A DNA stretch of 64,000 nt from Kaistia algarum (GTDB lineage Bacteria > Pseudomonadota > Alphaproteobacteria > Rhizobiales > Kaistiaceae), in contig NZ_JAPKNJ010000001.1 of NCBI RefSeq assembly GCF_026343945.1, positions 558,001-622,000 of the forward strand, given 5' to 3'. Shown here in pieces: positions 21,583-30,669 of this stretch (positions are counted from its first letter, which is position 1; the number at the start of each line of letters is the position of its first letter). The notes under the pieces were generated by a model. The model had not been told where the DNA came from. It saw nothing but the letters and a program-made list of their open reading frames with translations, and ran no database searches. A program made the position numbers and the translations under genes.

Positions 21583-22565
21583 CCGACGCACCGCTCGTCC
21601 TCGCCGTCCCCTCCAAGGGCCGGCTGCAGGAAAACGCCAACGCCTTCTTCACCCGCGCCGGACTGCCCGTGCAGTCCGCCGGCAATGAGCGCTCCTATCG
21701 CGGCCGCATCGTCGGACTGCCGGATGTCGAGATCGCCTATCTCTCCGCCTCGGAGATCACGCGCGAACTCGCCGCCGGAACGGTGCATCTCGGCGTCACC
21801 GGCCGCGATCTCGTCGAGGAGGAGGTGCCGGACTTCGCCGAGCGCCTCGACCTCGTGCTGCCGCTCGGCTTCGGCCATGCCGATGTCGTCGTCGCCGTGC
21901 CGGAAGGCTGGATCGACGTCCGCACCATGGCCGACCTCGATGATGTGGCCGCCGATTTCCGGCCACGCCATGGCCGCTGGCTTACGGTTGCGACGAAGTA
22001 TGTGAATCTGACGCGGCGTTTCTTCGGTCAGCACGGCATCGCGGATTACCGCATTGTCGAAAGCCTCGGCGCGACCGAGGGGGCGCCAGCTTCGGGTGCG
22101 GCCGATCTCATCGTTGACATCACCACGACGGGTTCGACGCTCTCGGCCAATGCGCTGAAGGTGCTGGAGGATGGCGTCATCCTGCGCTCCGAGGCGCATA
22201 TCGTGGCGAGCTTTGCGGCCCATTGGAGCGGCGCGGCGCGCGGCGCCCTGCGCATCATCCTCGACCGGATCGAGGCGGAGGCTGCCGGGCGCTCGCTGCG
22301 CCAGATTCGCGCCGATGTCGCCGATCCCGAGGGCGCGGCACTCGTGGCCGCCGACCGTTTCGGCGCCTGCGCCCCATTTGGAACCCCGGCCGGACCGCTG
22401 ACGCTGCATTGTGAAGCGGCGAAGGTCTATGCCTGTGCGGAGTGGCTGCGGACCGGCGCGGGCGCGCGGATCGTCACGGTCGAGAAGCTCGACATGGTCT
22501 TCTCGTCAACCAGCCCGCTCGCGTCCCGGCTGCTCGGCCGCCTTGATGGACACAATGGCGGCTGA
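21579..22565 (+). CDS. hisG: ATP phosphoribosyltransferase HisG
   Basis: A 328-residue enzyme that joins ATP and PRPP as the first committed step of histidine synthesis. Motifs include the N-terminal [17 protein letters not shown] and the PRPP-binding region [13 protein letters not shown]. The short HisG forms that rely on HisZ are usually near 210-230 residues, so this protein has about 100 extra C-terminal residues despite the adjacent hisZ; longer HisG proteins of this kind occur in Hyphomicrobiales. Coupled to hisZ by ATGA. An inverted repeat CATCGCA-TTGC-TGCGATG (22582-22599) follows the stop. Confidence 0.92.
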   Translation: MTDAPLVLAVPSKGRLQENANAFFTRAGLPVQSAGNERSYRGRIVGLPDVEIAYLSASEITRELAAGTVHLGVTGRDLVEEEVPDFAERLDLVLPLGFGHADVVVAVPEGWIDVRTMADLDDVAADFRPRHGRWLTVATKYVNLTRRFFGQHGIADYRIVESLGATEGAPASGAADLIVDITTTGSTLSANALKVLEDGVILRSEAHIVASFAAHWSGAARGALRIILDRIEAEAAGRSLRQIRADVADPEGAALVAADRFGACAPFGTPAGPLTLHCEAAKVYACAEWLRTGAGARIVTVEKLDMVFSSTSPLASRLLGRLDGHNGG

Positions 22566-22687
22566 ACGCCGCCTATGCGCTCATCGCATTGCTGCGATGC
22601 GCATATAACGTGTTGCGATGCAGCAAACGAGGACTACTCTTAGGTCATGCCGATGCGACAGAGCGCATCCATGAAAGGTAAGAGATC

Positions 22688-22846
22688 ATGTTCCCCACGC
22701 TGAAGAAGCTTCGCCAGGGCCTCCGCGACTATATGAGCTATGACGCGGAGACAGAGGCACTCAACCAGGCCGGCGACCAGATCGAAGTCGAGATGATCCA
22801 CCGCCGTTTTGCCAAGCAGAGCCGCCGCGGCCGCTACGGTTACTGA
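22688..22846 (+). CDS. Small basic protein, 52 residues, unknown
   Basis: The short frame reads MFPTLKKLRQGLRDYMSYDA and ends in a basic RRGRYGY tail, preceded by a purine-rich AAAGGTAAGAG ribosome site. Amphipathic helix content and the MF-x-L-KKL start resemble small DUF3563/DUF1127-like proteins of alphaproteobacteria, but the match is too short to be certain. It stands alone between hisG and tag, convergent to tag. The 122 bp in front contains two TGCGATGC copies (22593, 22614) and TTGCTGC/GCAGCAA inverted elements that could belong to its promoter. Confidence 0.55.
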   Translation: MFPTLKKLRQGLRDYMSYDAETEALNQAGDQIEVEMIHRRFAKQSRRGRYGY

Positions 22847-22875
22847 GGGCTGGCCTAGAAGCCAACCCAATCGAC

Positions 22876-23511
22876 TCAGTGCGGAATGGGAGTCGTCGCG
22901 CGCAATGCCTCGGCCTCGGCCCGGCAATGACAGCCTTCCAGATGGTCGTTGACGAGACCCATCGCCTGCATGAAGGCGTAGACGGTCGTCGGACCGACGA
23001 AGCTCCAGCCGCGCTTCTTCAGATCCTTGGATAGGCGGATCGACGTCGGCGAGGCCGGCATCGCCGCGAGCGTCGCCCGGTCGACCCGGTGCGGACGCTC
23101 CTCCACGGTGGGCTCGAAGCGCCAAATATAGGCGGCGAGCGACCCTTCGCTGGCGATGATATCCAGCGCCCGGCCCGCATTGTTGATGGTCGAGACGATC
23201 TTGCCGCGATGGCGCACAATGCCGGCATCAGCCAGCAGCCGCTCGACATCGCTCTCGTCGAAGGCAGCGACGGCTGCCGGCTCGAAATTCGCAAAGGCCC
23301 GGCGGAAATTCTCGCGCTTGCGCAGGATCGTCAGCCAGGACAGGCCCGACTGGAAACCTTCGAGGCAGAGCTTCTCAAACAGGCGGCGATCATCGACGAC
23401 AGGCCGTCCCCACTCCTTGTCGTGATAAGCCTCATAGGCCGCGTCGCCATGCGCCCACCAGCAACGAACCTGCCCGTCGGCGCCCCGCTCCAATCCGCTC
23501 GGAAGACCCAA
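22876..23511 (-). CDS. tag: DNA-3-methyladenine glycosylase I
   Basis: A 211-residue base-excision repair enzyme. The zinc ligands of the Tag family are in place: C17 and H30 at the N-terminus (CWWAHG...YHDKEWG), H190 and C194 at the C-terminus (HLEGCHC). Family active-site sequence GFQSGLSWLTILRKRENF is present. It removes 3-methyladenine from alkylated DNA. The start is TTG 23511, supported by GGAGG six bases upstream; there is no suitable ATG. Confidence 0.93.
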   Translation of the reverse strand: MGLPSGLERGADGQVRCWWAHGDAAYEAYHDKEWGRPVVDDRRLFEKLCLEGFQSGLSWLTILRKRENFRRAFANFEPAAVAAFDESDVERLLADAGIVRHRGKIVSTINNAGRALDIIASEGSLAAYIWRFEPTVEERPHRVDRATLAAMPASPTSIRLSKDLKKRGWSFVGPTTVYAFMQAMGLVNDHLEGCHCRAEAEALRATTPIPH

Positions 23512-23752
23512 GGCCTACCTCCAATATGTTCATCCTTTGTTCTGATGAATAGCCGGACAGATCCATTGTCGCAAGGGATAGCTATGCCGCCCGTCTCTTA
23601 ACCGGCGGTTCACCATAATCCTGGCGGATCGCCGTAGATTTACCAATTCTTGGGGCGGGCATTGGAGGATTCCCTGGCGGCGATGCGGGTGCGGCGTTGC
23701 GAATCACCGCGCGTTCCCAGTTTCGCAAGACGCCTGTAGCTCGAGTCCGTCC

Positions 23753-24475
23753 ATGCGAAATCACGCCCTCGTCCTAACGCTCGCCTTTGTGCCTGCGCTC
23801 GTGGCCCTGCTCGTCCAACCCGCGAGCGCGGCGTCCAACAATCGCTATATTCCGCGCCCGCCGGTGATGCTGAGCCCGGACCTGGCGGAGCCCTGGCTGA
23901 TGCAGCTTCATCCGGACAATCGTGTCACGATCGCCGCACCCGTGCGGCGACAGCCGGCCGCGCCGGTCGCGCTGCTCTTTCCCGGCGTAAAGCCCAAGGC
24001 GCCCGCCGCGGCGACCGGCGCACGCAGCTTCGATCCGGCCTTTCTGCCGATCGTCGTGTCGTATAGCGGGCCCGAACGCCCCGGAACGATCGTCATCGAT
24101 ACCGAGGCTCGCTATCTCTATCTGGTGGAAACGGGCGGCACGGCCCGCCGCTACGGCGTCGGAGTCGGCAAACCCGGCTTCGAATGGGCCGGCACCCACA
24201 CGATCACGCGCAAGGCGGAGTGGCCGGACTGGACGCCGCCGCCGGAAATGCGCCGCCGCCGCCCCGAACTGCCGCGCCACATGGCGGGCGGTCCCGGCAA
24301 TCCGCTTGGCGCTCGCGCGATGTATCTCGGCTCGACGCTCTACCGTATCCACGGCACGAGCGAGCCGTGGACCATCGGCCGCGCCGTGTCCTCCGGCTGC
24401 ATCCGCATGCGCAACGAGGACGTCACGGACCTCTTCGGCCGGGTCAAGGTCGGCACCCAAGTGATCGTCCTCTGA
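23753..24475 (+). CDS. L,D-transpeptidase (YkuD domain), periplasmic
   Basis: A 240-residue exported protein. A signal peptide ends near residue 26 (ASA). After a Pro/Ala-rich linker, the YkuD domain covers about 103-240: GTIVIDTEARYLYLVE, then catalytic HGT (H200) and SSGCIRMRNEDV with nucleophile C216. Such enzymes crosslink peptidoglycan 3-3 or attach proteins to it. A second, closely similar gene follows 126 bp downstream, so this is a tandem paralogue pair. Confidence 0.92.
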   Translation: MRNHALVLTLAFVPALVALLVQPASAASNNRYIPRPPVMLSPDLAEPWLMQLHPDNRVTIAAPVRRQPAAPVALLFPGVKPKAPAAATGARSFDPAFLPIVVSYSGPERPGTIVIDTEARYLYLVETGGTARRYGVGVGKPGFEWAGTHTITRKAEWPDWTPPPEMRRRRPELPRHMAGGPGNPLGARAMYLGSTLYRIHGTSEPWTIGRAVSSGCIRMRNEDVTDLFGRVKVGTQVIVL

Positions 24476-24601
24476 AGCTCCTCGCCCCGCGGTTTCCGTC
24501 TCTTGCGACGACCGCGGTGCTTTTCTATCGTATTTTGGTGTAGATTCGTCCGTCGGGGGCGTGCGGCACAAGGCAATTCAAAAAGACAAGCGGGGACGAC
24601 A

Positions 24602-25213
24602 ATGAAGATCGGACGAGTACTGAGCGGAATGCTGCTCGCCGCGGCGATGACCATGCCCTCGCAGCACGCGAATGCCGAGAACTTCCTGAAGCTGCTCTTC
24701 CAGGGCAATGGCGATTTCCAGCCATCAGGCCCGGGCGTCTCGCTCCAGTCCAAATATCAGCGCCAGCGGGTGAACTACGGCACGAACGAGAAGCCGGGGA
24801 CGATCGTCATCGATACGGACCAGAAATTCCTCTACCTGGTCGAGGGCAATGGCAAGGCGATGCGCTACGGCGTCGGCGTCGGTCGCGAAGGCTTCGGCTG
24901 GAACGGCACGGTCAAGATCGGCCGCAAGGCCGAATGGCCGACCTGGACCCCGCCGCCGGAGATGCGGGCCCGCGAGCGCAAAAAGGGCCGCATCCTGCCC
25001 GTATCGATGGAGGGCGGACCGCAGAACCCGCTCGGCGCCCGGGCGATGTATCTCTATGATGGCGGCCGCGACACGATGTTCCGCATTCATGGCACCAGCG
25101 AGCCCTGGACCATCGGCCACAACGTCTCGTCGGGCTGTATCCGCATGGTCAACGCGGACGTATCCGACCTCTACAGCCGCGCCCCGATCGGAACGAAGGT
25201 CATCGTCCGCTAA
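24602..25213 (+). CDS. L,D-transpeptidase (YkuD domain), second copy
   Basis: A 203-residue exported YkuD protein with signal peptide MKIGRVLSGMLLAAAMTM and cleavage near ANA. The catalytic segment HGTSEPWTIGHNVSSGCIRM is intact and the domain matches its upstream neighbour almost motif for motif (GTIVIDTDQKFLYLVE, KAEWPTWTPPPEM), but it lacks that protein's long linker. Tandem duplication is the simplest explanation. The two may differ in acceptor or growth condition; this is inference. Confidence 0.92.
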   Translation: MKIGRVLSGMLLAAAMTMPSQHANAENFLKLLFQGNGDFQPSGPGVSLQSKYQRQRVNYGTNEKPGTIVIDTDQKFLYLVEGNGKAMRYGVGVGREGFGWNGTVKIGRKAEWPTWTPPPEMRARERKKGRILPVSMEGGPQNPLGARAMYLYDGGRDTMFRIHGTSEPWTIGHNVSSGCIRMVNADVSDLYSRAPIGTKVIVR

Positions 25214-25232
25214 ATTTGCAGACTGAGGCGCC

Positions 25233-25883
25233 TCAAGGCCTGCCGTAGACTTTCATGAAGAACACAACGGCCGCATCGACGCGCCGCCGGATCTCGTCCG
25301 GCGGCGGTGTCTGCAAAAGGCCGAAGAGCAGCTTGCGCATGATCCCGGTCTGCGCCAGTTCCATGAATTGCAAGGCCGCCACGTCGCAGTCCGGCACGTC
25401 GAGTACACCAGCCTCGACTTGCGCCTTCAGGTATCGCGCGATCTGGTCGGCACAGAGCTGCGGGCCGCGACCATAGAACTCGACGCCGATATCGGGCATG
25501 CGATTGACGATCGAGAAGACCGTCCGCATCGCCTGGATGTAATAGGGCCGCGTCAATATCTCGATCAGCTGGTAGCCGCATTCGGCCAGCACGCGGGCCA
25601 CATCGTGGTTCTCGAGATCGAGCTGGATGACGCTGAAGAGCTCCTCGCGCTTTTCCGTCGAGATCAGCTCGACGAAAAGCCGCTCCTTGTTTTCGAAGTA
25701 GACGTATAGCGTACCCTTCGAAACCCCCGCGGACCGCGCTATGTCGTTCATGCTGGCCGCGTCGAACCCCTTGTCGAGGAAAACCCGACGCGCGCCATCC
25801 ATGATCTGACGGCGTTTGCGCGGGTCCTGACCGGCGGAACTCTCGTCGATTTCGACGGCTACCACATGTTGGGCGAGCGTCAC
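25233..25883 (-). CDS. TetR family repressor of the adjacent efflux operon
   Basis: A 216-residue TetR-type regulator. The helix-turn-helix (about 23-69) reads ASMNDIARSAGVSKGTLYVY followed by FENKERLF. The C-terminal domain is of the TetR_C_AefR-like type (ILTRPYYIQAMRTV). The start is GTG 25883 with AAGGA eight bases upstream. It is divergent from the HlyD/MFS operon, and two related palindromic boxes lie between them, so it very probably represses the pump and itself until an inducer binds. Confidence 0.9.
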   Translation of the reverse strand: MTLAQHVVAVEIDESSAGQDPRKRRQIMDGARRVFLDKGFDAASMNDIARSAGVSKGTLYVYFENKERLFVELISTEKREELFSVIQLDLENHDVARVLAECGYQLIEILTRPYYIQAMRTVFSIVNRMPDIGVEFYGRGPQLCADQIARYLKAQVEAGVLDVPDCDVAALQFMELAQTGIMRKLLFGLLQTPPPDEIRRRVDAAVVFFMKVYGRP

Positions 25884-26000
25884 CTTCTCGATCCTTGCTG
25901 ATCCGCCTGCAGCAGCGGAGCGTTTCTTGGAGCTACTCTATCCGATTCAGTCAACGATTGCCCACGGCTTGCGCACAGCAGATCGCGGATCGATTTTTTT

Positions 26001-26080
26001 TGACCGAACCGTTCAGTTCGATCTTGATTTAGTCGGTCGACAGGTCTAATTCAACCGCTAATGACCGAACGGTTCGGTCA
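26001..26080. promoter_or_regulatory. TetR operators between the repressor and efflux operon
   Basis: A perfect 19-bp palindrome TGACCGAAC-G-GTTCGGTCA is at 26062-26080. A related imperfect site, TGACCGAAC-C-GTTCAGT, starts at 26001. The spacing is 61 bp, about six helical turns. The perfect site lies 35 bp upstream of the HlyD ATG, well placed to block transcription. Confidence 0.82.
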
Positions 26081-26114
26081 ATCCATCAAAATTGATATGA
26101 GCAGGAGCGGGACC

Positions 26115-27326
26115 ATGGCGAAGGTCGCCCTCGTCGAAACTTCATCCGAAGAAGCTGGCGGCACCACGCTGGACGCGCGGCGCACCGCGGAGCTGCCCGC
26201 TGCCAAGCCGGCCGAGGCTCCTGCCGCGCCAGTTGCAGCGGCACCGAGCAAGCCTGCGGAGCCGAAGAAGAAGGGCGGCCGCCGCCGCATCGTCCTATCG
26301 GGCCTCGGGCTCGTGGCGATCGTGGCGGGCGCCTATTTCGGTCATGAATGGTGGACGATCGGCCGTTTCATGGAATCGACCGACGACGCCTATATCAGCG
26401 CGGATTCGGCCGTGATCGCGCCCCGCCTCTCGGGCTATGTCGCCAGCGTGCCGGCTGTCGCCAACAGCCGCGTCAAGGCAGGCGATCCCCTCGTCCAGCT
26501 CGATGATGCCGATGAACGTCTCGCCGTGGCCGCGATCGAGGACCAGATCGCCTCTCAGCAGGCGACGCTTTCCCGTATCGACAAGCAGACCGAGGCCGCG
26601 AAGGCCGGGATTGCCCAGGCGCAGGCGACCATCACCTCCGCCGCAGCCGATCTCGAACTCGCCAAGGCCGATCTCGACCGGGCAACCCAGCTGAATGCCA
26701 GCCAGTTCGCCAGCCGCCAGAGCCTGGAACAGGCGCAGGCGACGAGCGACAAGGCGAAGGCTGCAACAGCCTCCGCCGATGCCGGGCTGACGACTGCGGA
26801 GGCGAATGTCGCGGTTCTCCAGGCCCAGCGCGTCGAGGCCGAGCGCGCACTGGACCAGCTTCGCACCACGCTCGACCAGAAGAAGCTAGAGCTGGATCGC
26901 ACGGTGATCCGCGCACCGTTCGACGGCATCGTCGGCAACCGCGCCGTGGATCCGGGCGAATATGTGTCGGCCGGCCAGCGGCTGCTCGCGCTCGTTCCGA
27001 TCGCCGATCTCTATATCGACGCCAACTTCAAGGAAACCCAGTTGGCGCGGATCCGGCCGGGCGCGACGGCCACCATTACCGTCGACGCCGCGGACGGCCC
27101 GCCGATCATCGGCACCGTCGAAAGCATCGCGCCCGCCTCCGGCGCCGTGTTCAGCCTGCTGCCTCCCGACAACGCCACCGGCAATTTCACCAAGATCACG
27201 CAGCGCGTCACTGTGCGGATCCGAGTGCCGGCCAACGCGATCGCTTCGGGCAATCTGCGGCCCGGCCTTTCGGTCACGGTCGAAGTCGACAGCCGGACCG
27301 GCGGAGCGTCCCAGTCCGGCGCCTGA
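26115..27326 (+). CDS. HlyD/EmrA-type membrane fusion protein
   Basis: A 403-residue periplasmic adaptor. After an Ala/Pro/Lys-rich cytoplasmic stretch there is one membrane segment (about 58-76), then a biotinyl-lipoyl half-motif (APRLSGYVASVPAVANSRVK), a long alpha-helical hairpin (about 135-250) and the second lipoyl half with VIRAPFDGIVGNRAVDPGEY. EmrA-type adaptors bridge an MFS pump to an outer-membrane channel. The MFS gene follows after 139 bp. Start ATG 26115 (AGGAG upstream) chosen because an upstream ATG at 26061 lies inside the operator. Confidence 0.9.
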   Translation: MAKVALVETSSEEAGGTTLDARRTAELPAAKPAEAPAAPVAAAPSKPAEPKKKGGRRRIVLSGLGLVAIVAGAYFGHEWWTIGRFMESTDDAYISADSAVIAPRLSGYVASVPAVANSRVKAGDPLVQLDDADERLAVAAIEDQIASQQATLSRIDKQTEAAKAGIAQAQATITSAAADLELAKADLDRATQLNASQFASRQSLEQAQATSDKAKAATASADAGLTTAEANVAVLQAQRVEAERALDQLRTTLDQKKLELDRTVIRAPFDGIVGNRAVDPGEYVSAGQRLLALVPIADLYIDANFKETQLARIRPGATATITVDAADGPPIIGTVESIAPASGAVFSLLPPDNATGNFTKITQRVTVRIRVPANAIASGNLRPGLSVTVEVDSRTGGASQSGA

Positions 27327-27351
27327 TACCCCGATCCCTCTTCGGAGGGAG

Positions 27352-27397
27352 GAAGGGGGAGACGAGCACCGCCCTCCCGGTGCCCGTCTCCCCCTTC
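27352..27397. repeat. Long hairpin between the adaptor and MFS genes
   Basis: Arms at 27352-27371 and 27378-27397 are 20 bp each with one mismatch, separated by a 6-nt loop. The arms are G/C-rich with a GAAGGGGGAGACG core. It is not followed by a T tract. It may be an intergenic palindromic repeat or an mRNA-processing or stabilising element within the operon. Confidence 0.7.
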
Positions 27398-27465
27398 TCC
27401 ACCAGAATTTCCCAACCGCCGGCGAGATATCCCCGACCGACGTCCGAATGAGACGAGACGACGCC

Positions 27466-29031
27466 ATGGCGCCTCCAGCCCCCCATGTCCAACCGGAGAT
27501 GACCGCCAAGCGGACCCTCGGCTTCGTGGCCATGTGCGTCGGCATGTTCATGGCAATCCTCGACATCCAGATCGTCTCGTCGTCGCTGGCCGAGATCCAG
27601 GCGGGCCTGTCGGCCAGCGCATCCGAAGTTTCTTGGGTCCAGACCGCCTATCTGATCGCCGAGATCGTAATGATCCCGCTTTCGGGCTTTCTCGGGCGCG
27701 CACTCTCGACGCGCTATCTGTTCTCAATCGCTGCGGCCGGCTTCGCGATCACGTCGATCGGATGCTCGACCGCCAATACGATCACCGAGATGATCATCTG
27801 GCGCGGCCTGCAAGGCTTCATCGGCGGCGGCATGATCCCGTCCGTCTTCGCCGCGGCCTTCACCATTTTCCCGCGCAATCGCCAGGCCATGGTCTCCGCC
27901 ATCATCGGCCTGATCGCGACGCTGGCGCCCACCATCGGCCCGACCGTCGGCGGCTATCTGACGAGCCTGTTCTCGTGGCACTGGCTGTTCCTGGTCAATG
28001 TCATTCCAGGAATTGCGGTGACCCTCGGCGCTTATTTCCTGATCGACTGGGATAAGCCCAATTTCAAGCTGCTCGACCATTTCGACTATATCGGCCTTGT
28101 GACGCTCGCGCTTTTTCTCGGCAGCCTCGAATATGTTCTGGAGGAAGGATCCGCGAATGACTGGTTCCAGGATGAAACGATCCTGATCCTCGCCGTCGTG
28201 TCCTTCTTTGCCGGCATCGGCTTCTTCTGGCGGGTGCTGACGGCGAACGAGCCGATCGTCGACATCCGCGCCTTCAAGGATCGCAACTTCGCGACCGGCT
28301 CGCTGTTCTCCTTCATGCTGGGCGTCGGCCTCTATGGGCTCGTCTATCTCTACCCGGTGTTTCTGGCCCGGGTGCGCGGCTATAATTCGCTCCAGATCGG
28401 CGAGACGATGTTCGTCACCGGCATCTTCATGATGATCACTGCGCCGATCGCCGGACAGATCGCCCAGCGGGTCGATCCCCGCGCCATGATGGCGTTTGGT
28501 CTCGGGCTGTTCGCCGTGTCGTGCCTGGAACTGGTGCCTATCACCAAGGACTGGTCGTTCCACGAATTGTTCATCCCGCAGGCACTGCGCGGCATCGCCC
28601 TGATGACGTCGATGCTCCCCGTCAACATGCTGGCGCTCGGCACGTTGCCGCCCGATCGGATGAAGAATGCGTCAGGTCTCTTCAACCTGACGCGCAATCT
28701 CGGGGGCGCCGTCGGTCTTGCCGTGATCACGACCGCGCTCAATAATCGCTGGGATCTGCATATCAGCCGTCTGCATGAATCGGTCCAGTGGGGCCGCGAG
28801 GTGGCGAACGAGCGCATCGTCGCGCTCTCGCGAGGCCTGTCGGCGCTGGGATCCAATGCCGAGATCGGTGCTTTGCAGGTGCTGAGCCAGTCGGTCCGAA
28901 AAGAGGCGCTTGTCATGGCCTTTTCGGACGTCTTCCTGATGCTGGCCATCCTGTTCGGCGCGATCGTCCTTCTGGTGCCGCTGGCACGCAAGCCGCAGGC
29001 TCGTGGTGCGGGTGGCGGCGGGGGACACTAG
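27466..29031 (+). CDS. MFS drug efflux pump, DHA2 (EmrB/QacA) family
   Basis: A 521-residue transporter with about 14 hydrophobic helices, the DHA2 number. Motif FMAILDIQIVSSSLAEIQ replaces the usual LDxTIVNVALP of helix 1, and WVQTAYLIAEIVMIPLSGFL follows as in EmrB. The C-terminal tail is Gly-rich. With the preceding HlyD adaptor it should form a tripartite proton-driven drug exporter. Start ATG 27466; ATG 27448 is an alternative adding six residues. Confidence 0.9.
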   Translation: MAPPAPHVQPEMTAKRTLGFVAMCVGMFMAILDIQIVSSSLAEIQAGLSASASEVSWVQTAYLIAEIVMIPLSGFLGRALSTRYLFSIAAAGFAITSIGCSTANTITEMIIWRGLQGFIGGGMIPSVFAAAFTIFPRNRQAMVSAIIGLIATLAPTIGPTVGGYLTSLFSWHWLFLVNVIPGIAVTLGAYFLIDWDKPNFKLLDHFDYIGLVTLALFLGSLEYVLEEGSANDWFQDETILILAVVSFFAGIGFFWRVLTANEPIVDIRAFKDRNFATGSLFSFMLGVGLYGLVYLYPVFLARVRGYNSLQIGETMFVTGIFMMITAPIAGQIAQRVDPRAMMAFGLGLFAVSCLELVPITKDWSFHELFIPQALRGIALMTSMLPVNMLALGTLPPDRMKNASGLFNLTRNLGGAVGLAVITTALNNRWDLHISRLHESVQWGREVANERIVALSRGLSALGSNAEIGALQVLSQSVRKEALVMAFSDVFLMLAILFGAIVLLVPLARKPQARGAGGGGGH

Positions 29032-29169
29032 CGCCATTTCTTTGGAAGCCTGATCATTGCGACAGGCAGACGAAGCGAATATTATATTCTCATCCTCTTG
29101 AACGGGCCTCGCGGACCGACAGATAGCCCTTCTGCTCCCGCCGCCCGCTAACCCTCTGGCTCCTCCGTC

Positions 29170-30669
29170 ATGGACGCTACCGCTTCCCCTGCCCCGCAGC
29201 CGGTCAAGCTCGACGACGCAACGATCCGGACCATCGTGATCGGCGTGCTGCTCGCGATGCTGCTCGCCGCCCTCGACCAGACGATCGTCGCGACGGCGCT
29301 GCCGACCATCGGCCGCGAGCTCGGCGATCTTCAGAATATCTCCTGGGTCGTCACCGCCTATCTGCTTTCCTCGACGGCCGTGACGCCGCTCTATGGCAAA
29401 GTCAGCGACATCTATGGCCGGCGGTCGACGCTGCTGACCGCGATCACGATCTTCATGATCGGCTCGGTTGCCTGCGCTCTCGCGCCGACGATGTTCGCGC
29501 TGATCGTCGCGCGCTTTCTGCAAGGGCTGGGCGGCGGCGGGCTGATCTCGCTCGCCCACACCATCATCGGCGATGCGATGTCGCCGAAGGAGCGCGCCCG
29601 CTATATGGGCTATTTCGGCGCCGTCTTCGCGCTGTCGAGCGTCGCCGGACCGGTGCTGGGCGGCGTGCTGTCGCAGGTCTGGCACTGGTCGCTGATCTTC
29701 TGGATCAACATTCCGCTAGGCGCGCTTGCCTTCGCCATGACCGCTACGGCGCTGCGCAAGCTGCCCCGGAACGAGCGACCGCACCGCATCGATTTCCTCG
29801 GAGCCCTGCTTCTGGTCGCGGCGGCTGTGCTGCTGCTGCTGGCGCTCTCCTGGGGCGGGGTCACCTATCCGTGGTCCTCGGCGACGATCCTCGGGCTCTT
29901 CGGAGCGTCGGCCATCTCCTGGGCGCTCTTCGTCGCCCGCCTCCTGACCGCGCCGGAGCCGTTCCTGCCGCTCGGCGTGCTGCGCGACCGCGTCGTTGCC
30001 TTCGCAACGCTTGCCGGGTTCTTCGGCATCGGCACGATGGTGTCGCTGTCGATCTATCTGCCGCTGTTCTTCCAGTCGGTCCTTCACCTTTCCGCCGGCG
30101 CTTCCGGCGTCGCGCTTATCCCGATGTCCATTGGAACGGTGATCGGCGCGCAGACGTCGGGACGTGTGATGGCACGAGTCGCCTCCTACAAAAGGCTCCC
30201 GATCATCGGGCTTCTGATCTCCGCGCTCACCACAGCTTCGCTCGCACTCTTCGCCGACCAGCTCGGCCTGATCCCGCTTGAAATTCTCCTTACCATCATC
30301 GGTCTCGGTCTCGGCTCTCTCTTCCCCGTGACGATCGTCGCGGTGCAAAGTGCGGTGGCGCCTCACCATCTGGGTTCGGCGACAGCGACGGTCAACTTCA
30401 TGCGGGCGCTCGGAAGCGCGATCCTCGTCGCGAGCTTCGGGGCGATCTTCCTGGCCGGCGTCGATCGCCTGGCCTCTACCGGGGGAACGTCCGTCGAGGA
30501 GAAGGTCGCGCAGGCAACGCAAGCCGGCCTGTCGCTCGGCAGCGCCTTCAGCGGCGTCTTCGCCGCCGCCGCCATCGGCATCACCATCGCACTCATCTTC
30601 TTCACGCTGATGGAAGAGCGCCCGATCCGCGGCGGCAGCCCCGGCCATGGCGCCGGCGCCGAGGCCTGA
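29170..30669 (+). CDS. MFS drug transporter, DHA2 family, second pump
   Basis: A 499-residue multidrug-type MFS protein with about 14 helices. It keeps the classic motifs [47 protein letters not shown] and [12 protein letters not shown]. It differs clearly from the preceding pump, so this is a second DHA2 system rather than a recent duplicate. The 138-bp gap could carry its own promoter or be read through from the TetR-controlled operon. No adaptor gene follows. Confidence 0.88.
   Translation: [499 protein letters not shown]

Noticed and set aside
26061..26114. Upstream ATG of the HlyD adaptor gene
   Set aside because: The codon lies within the 19-bp TetR operator and has no ribosome site; ATG 26115 is better supported.
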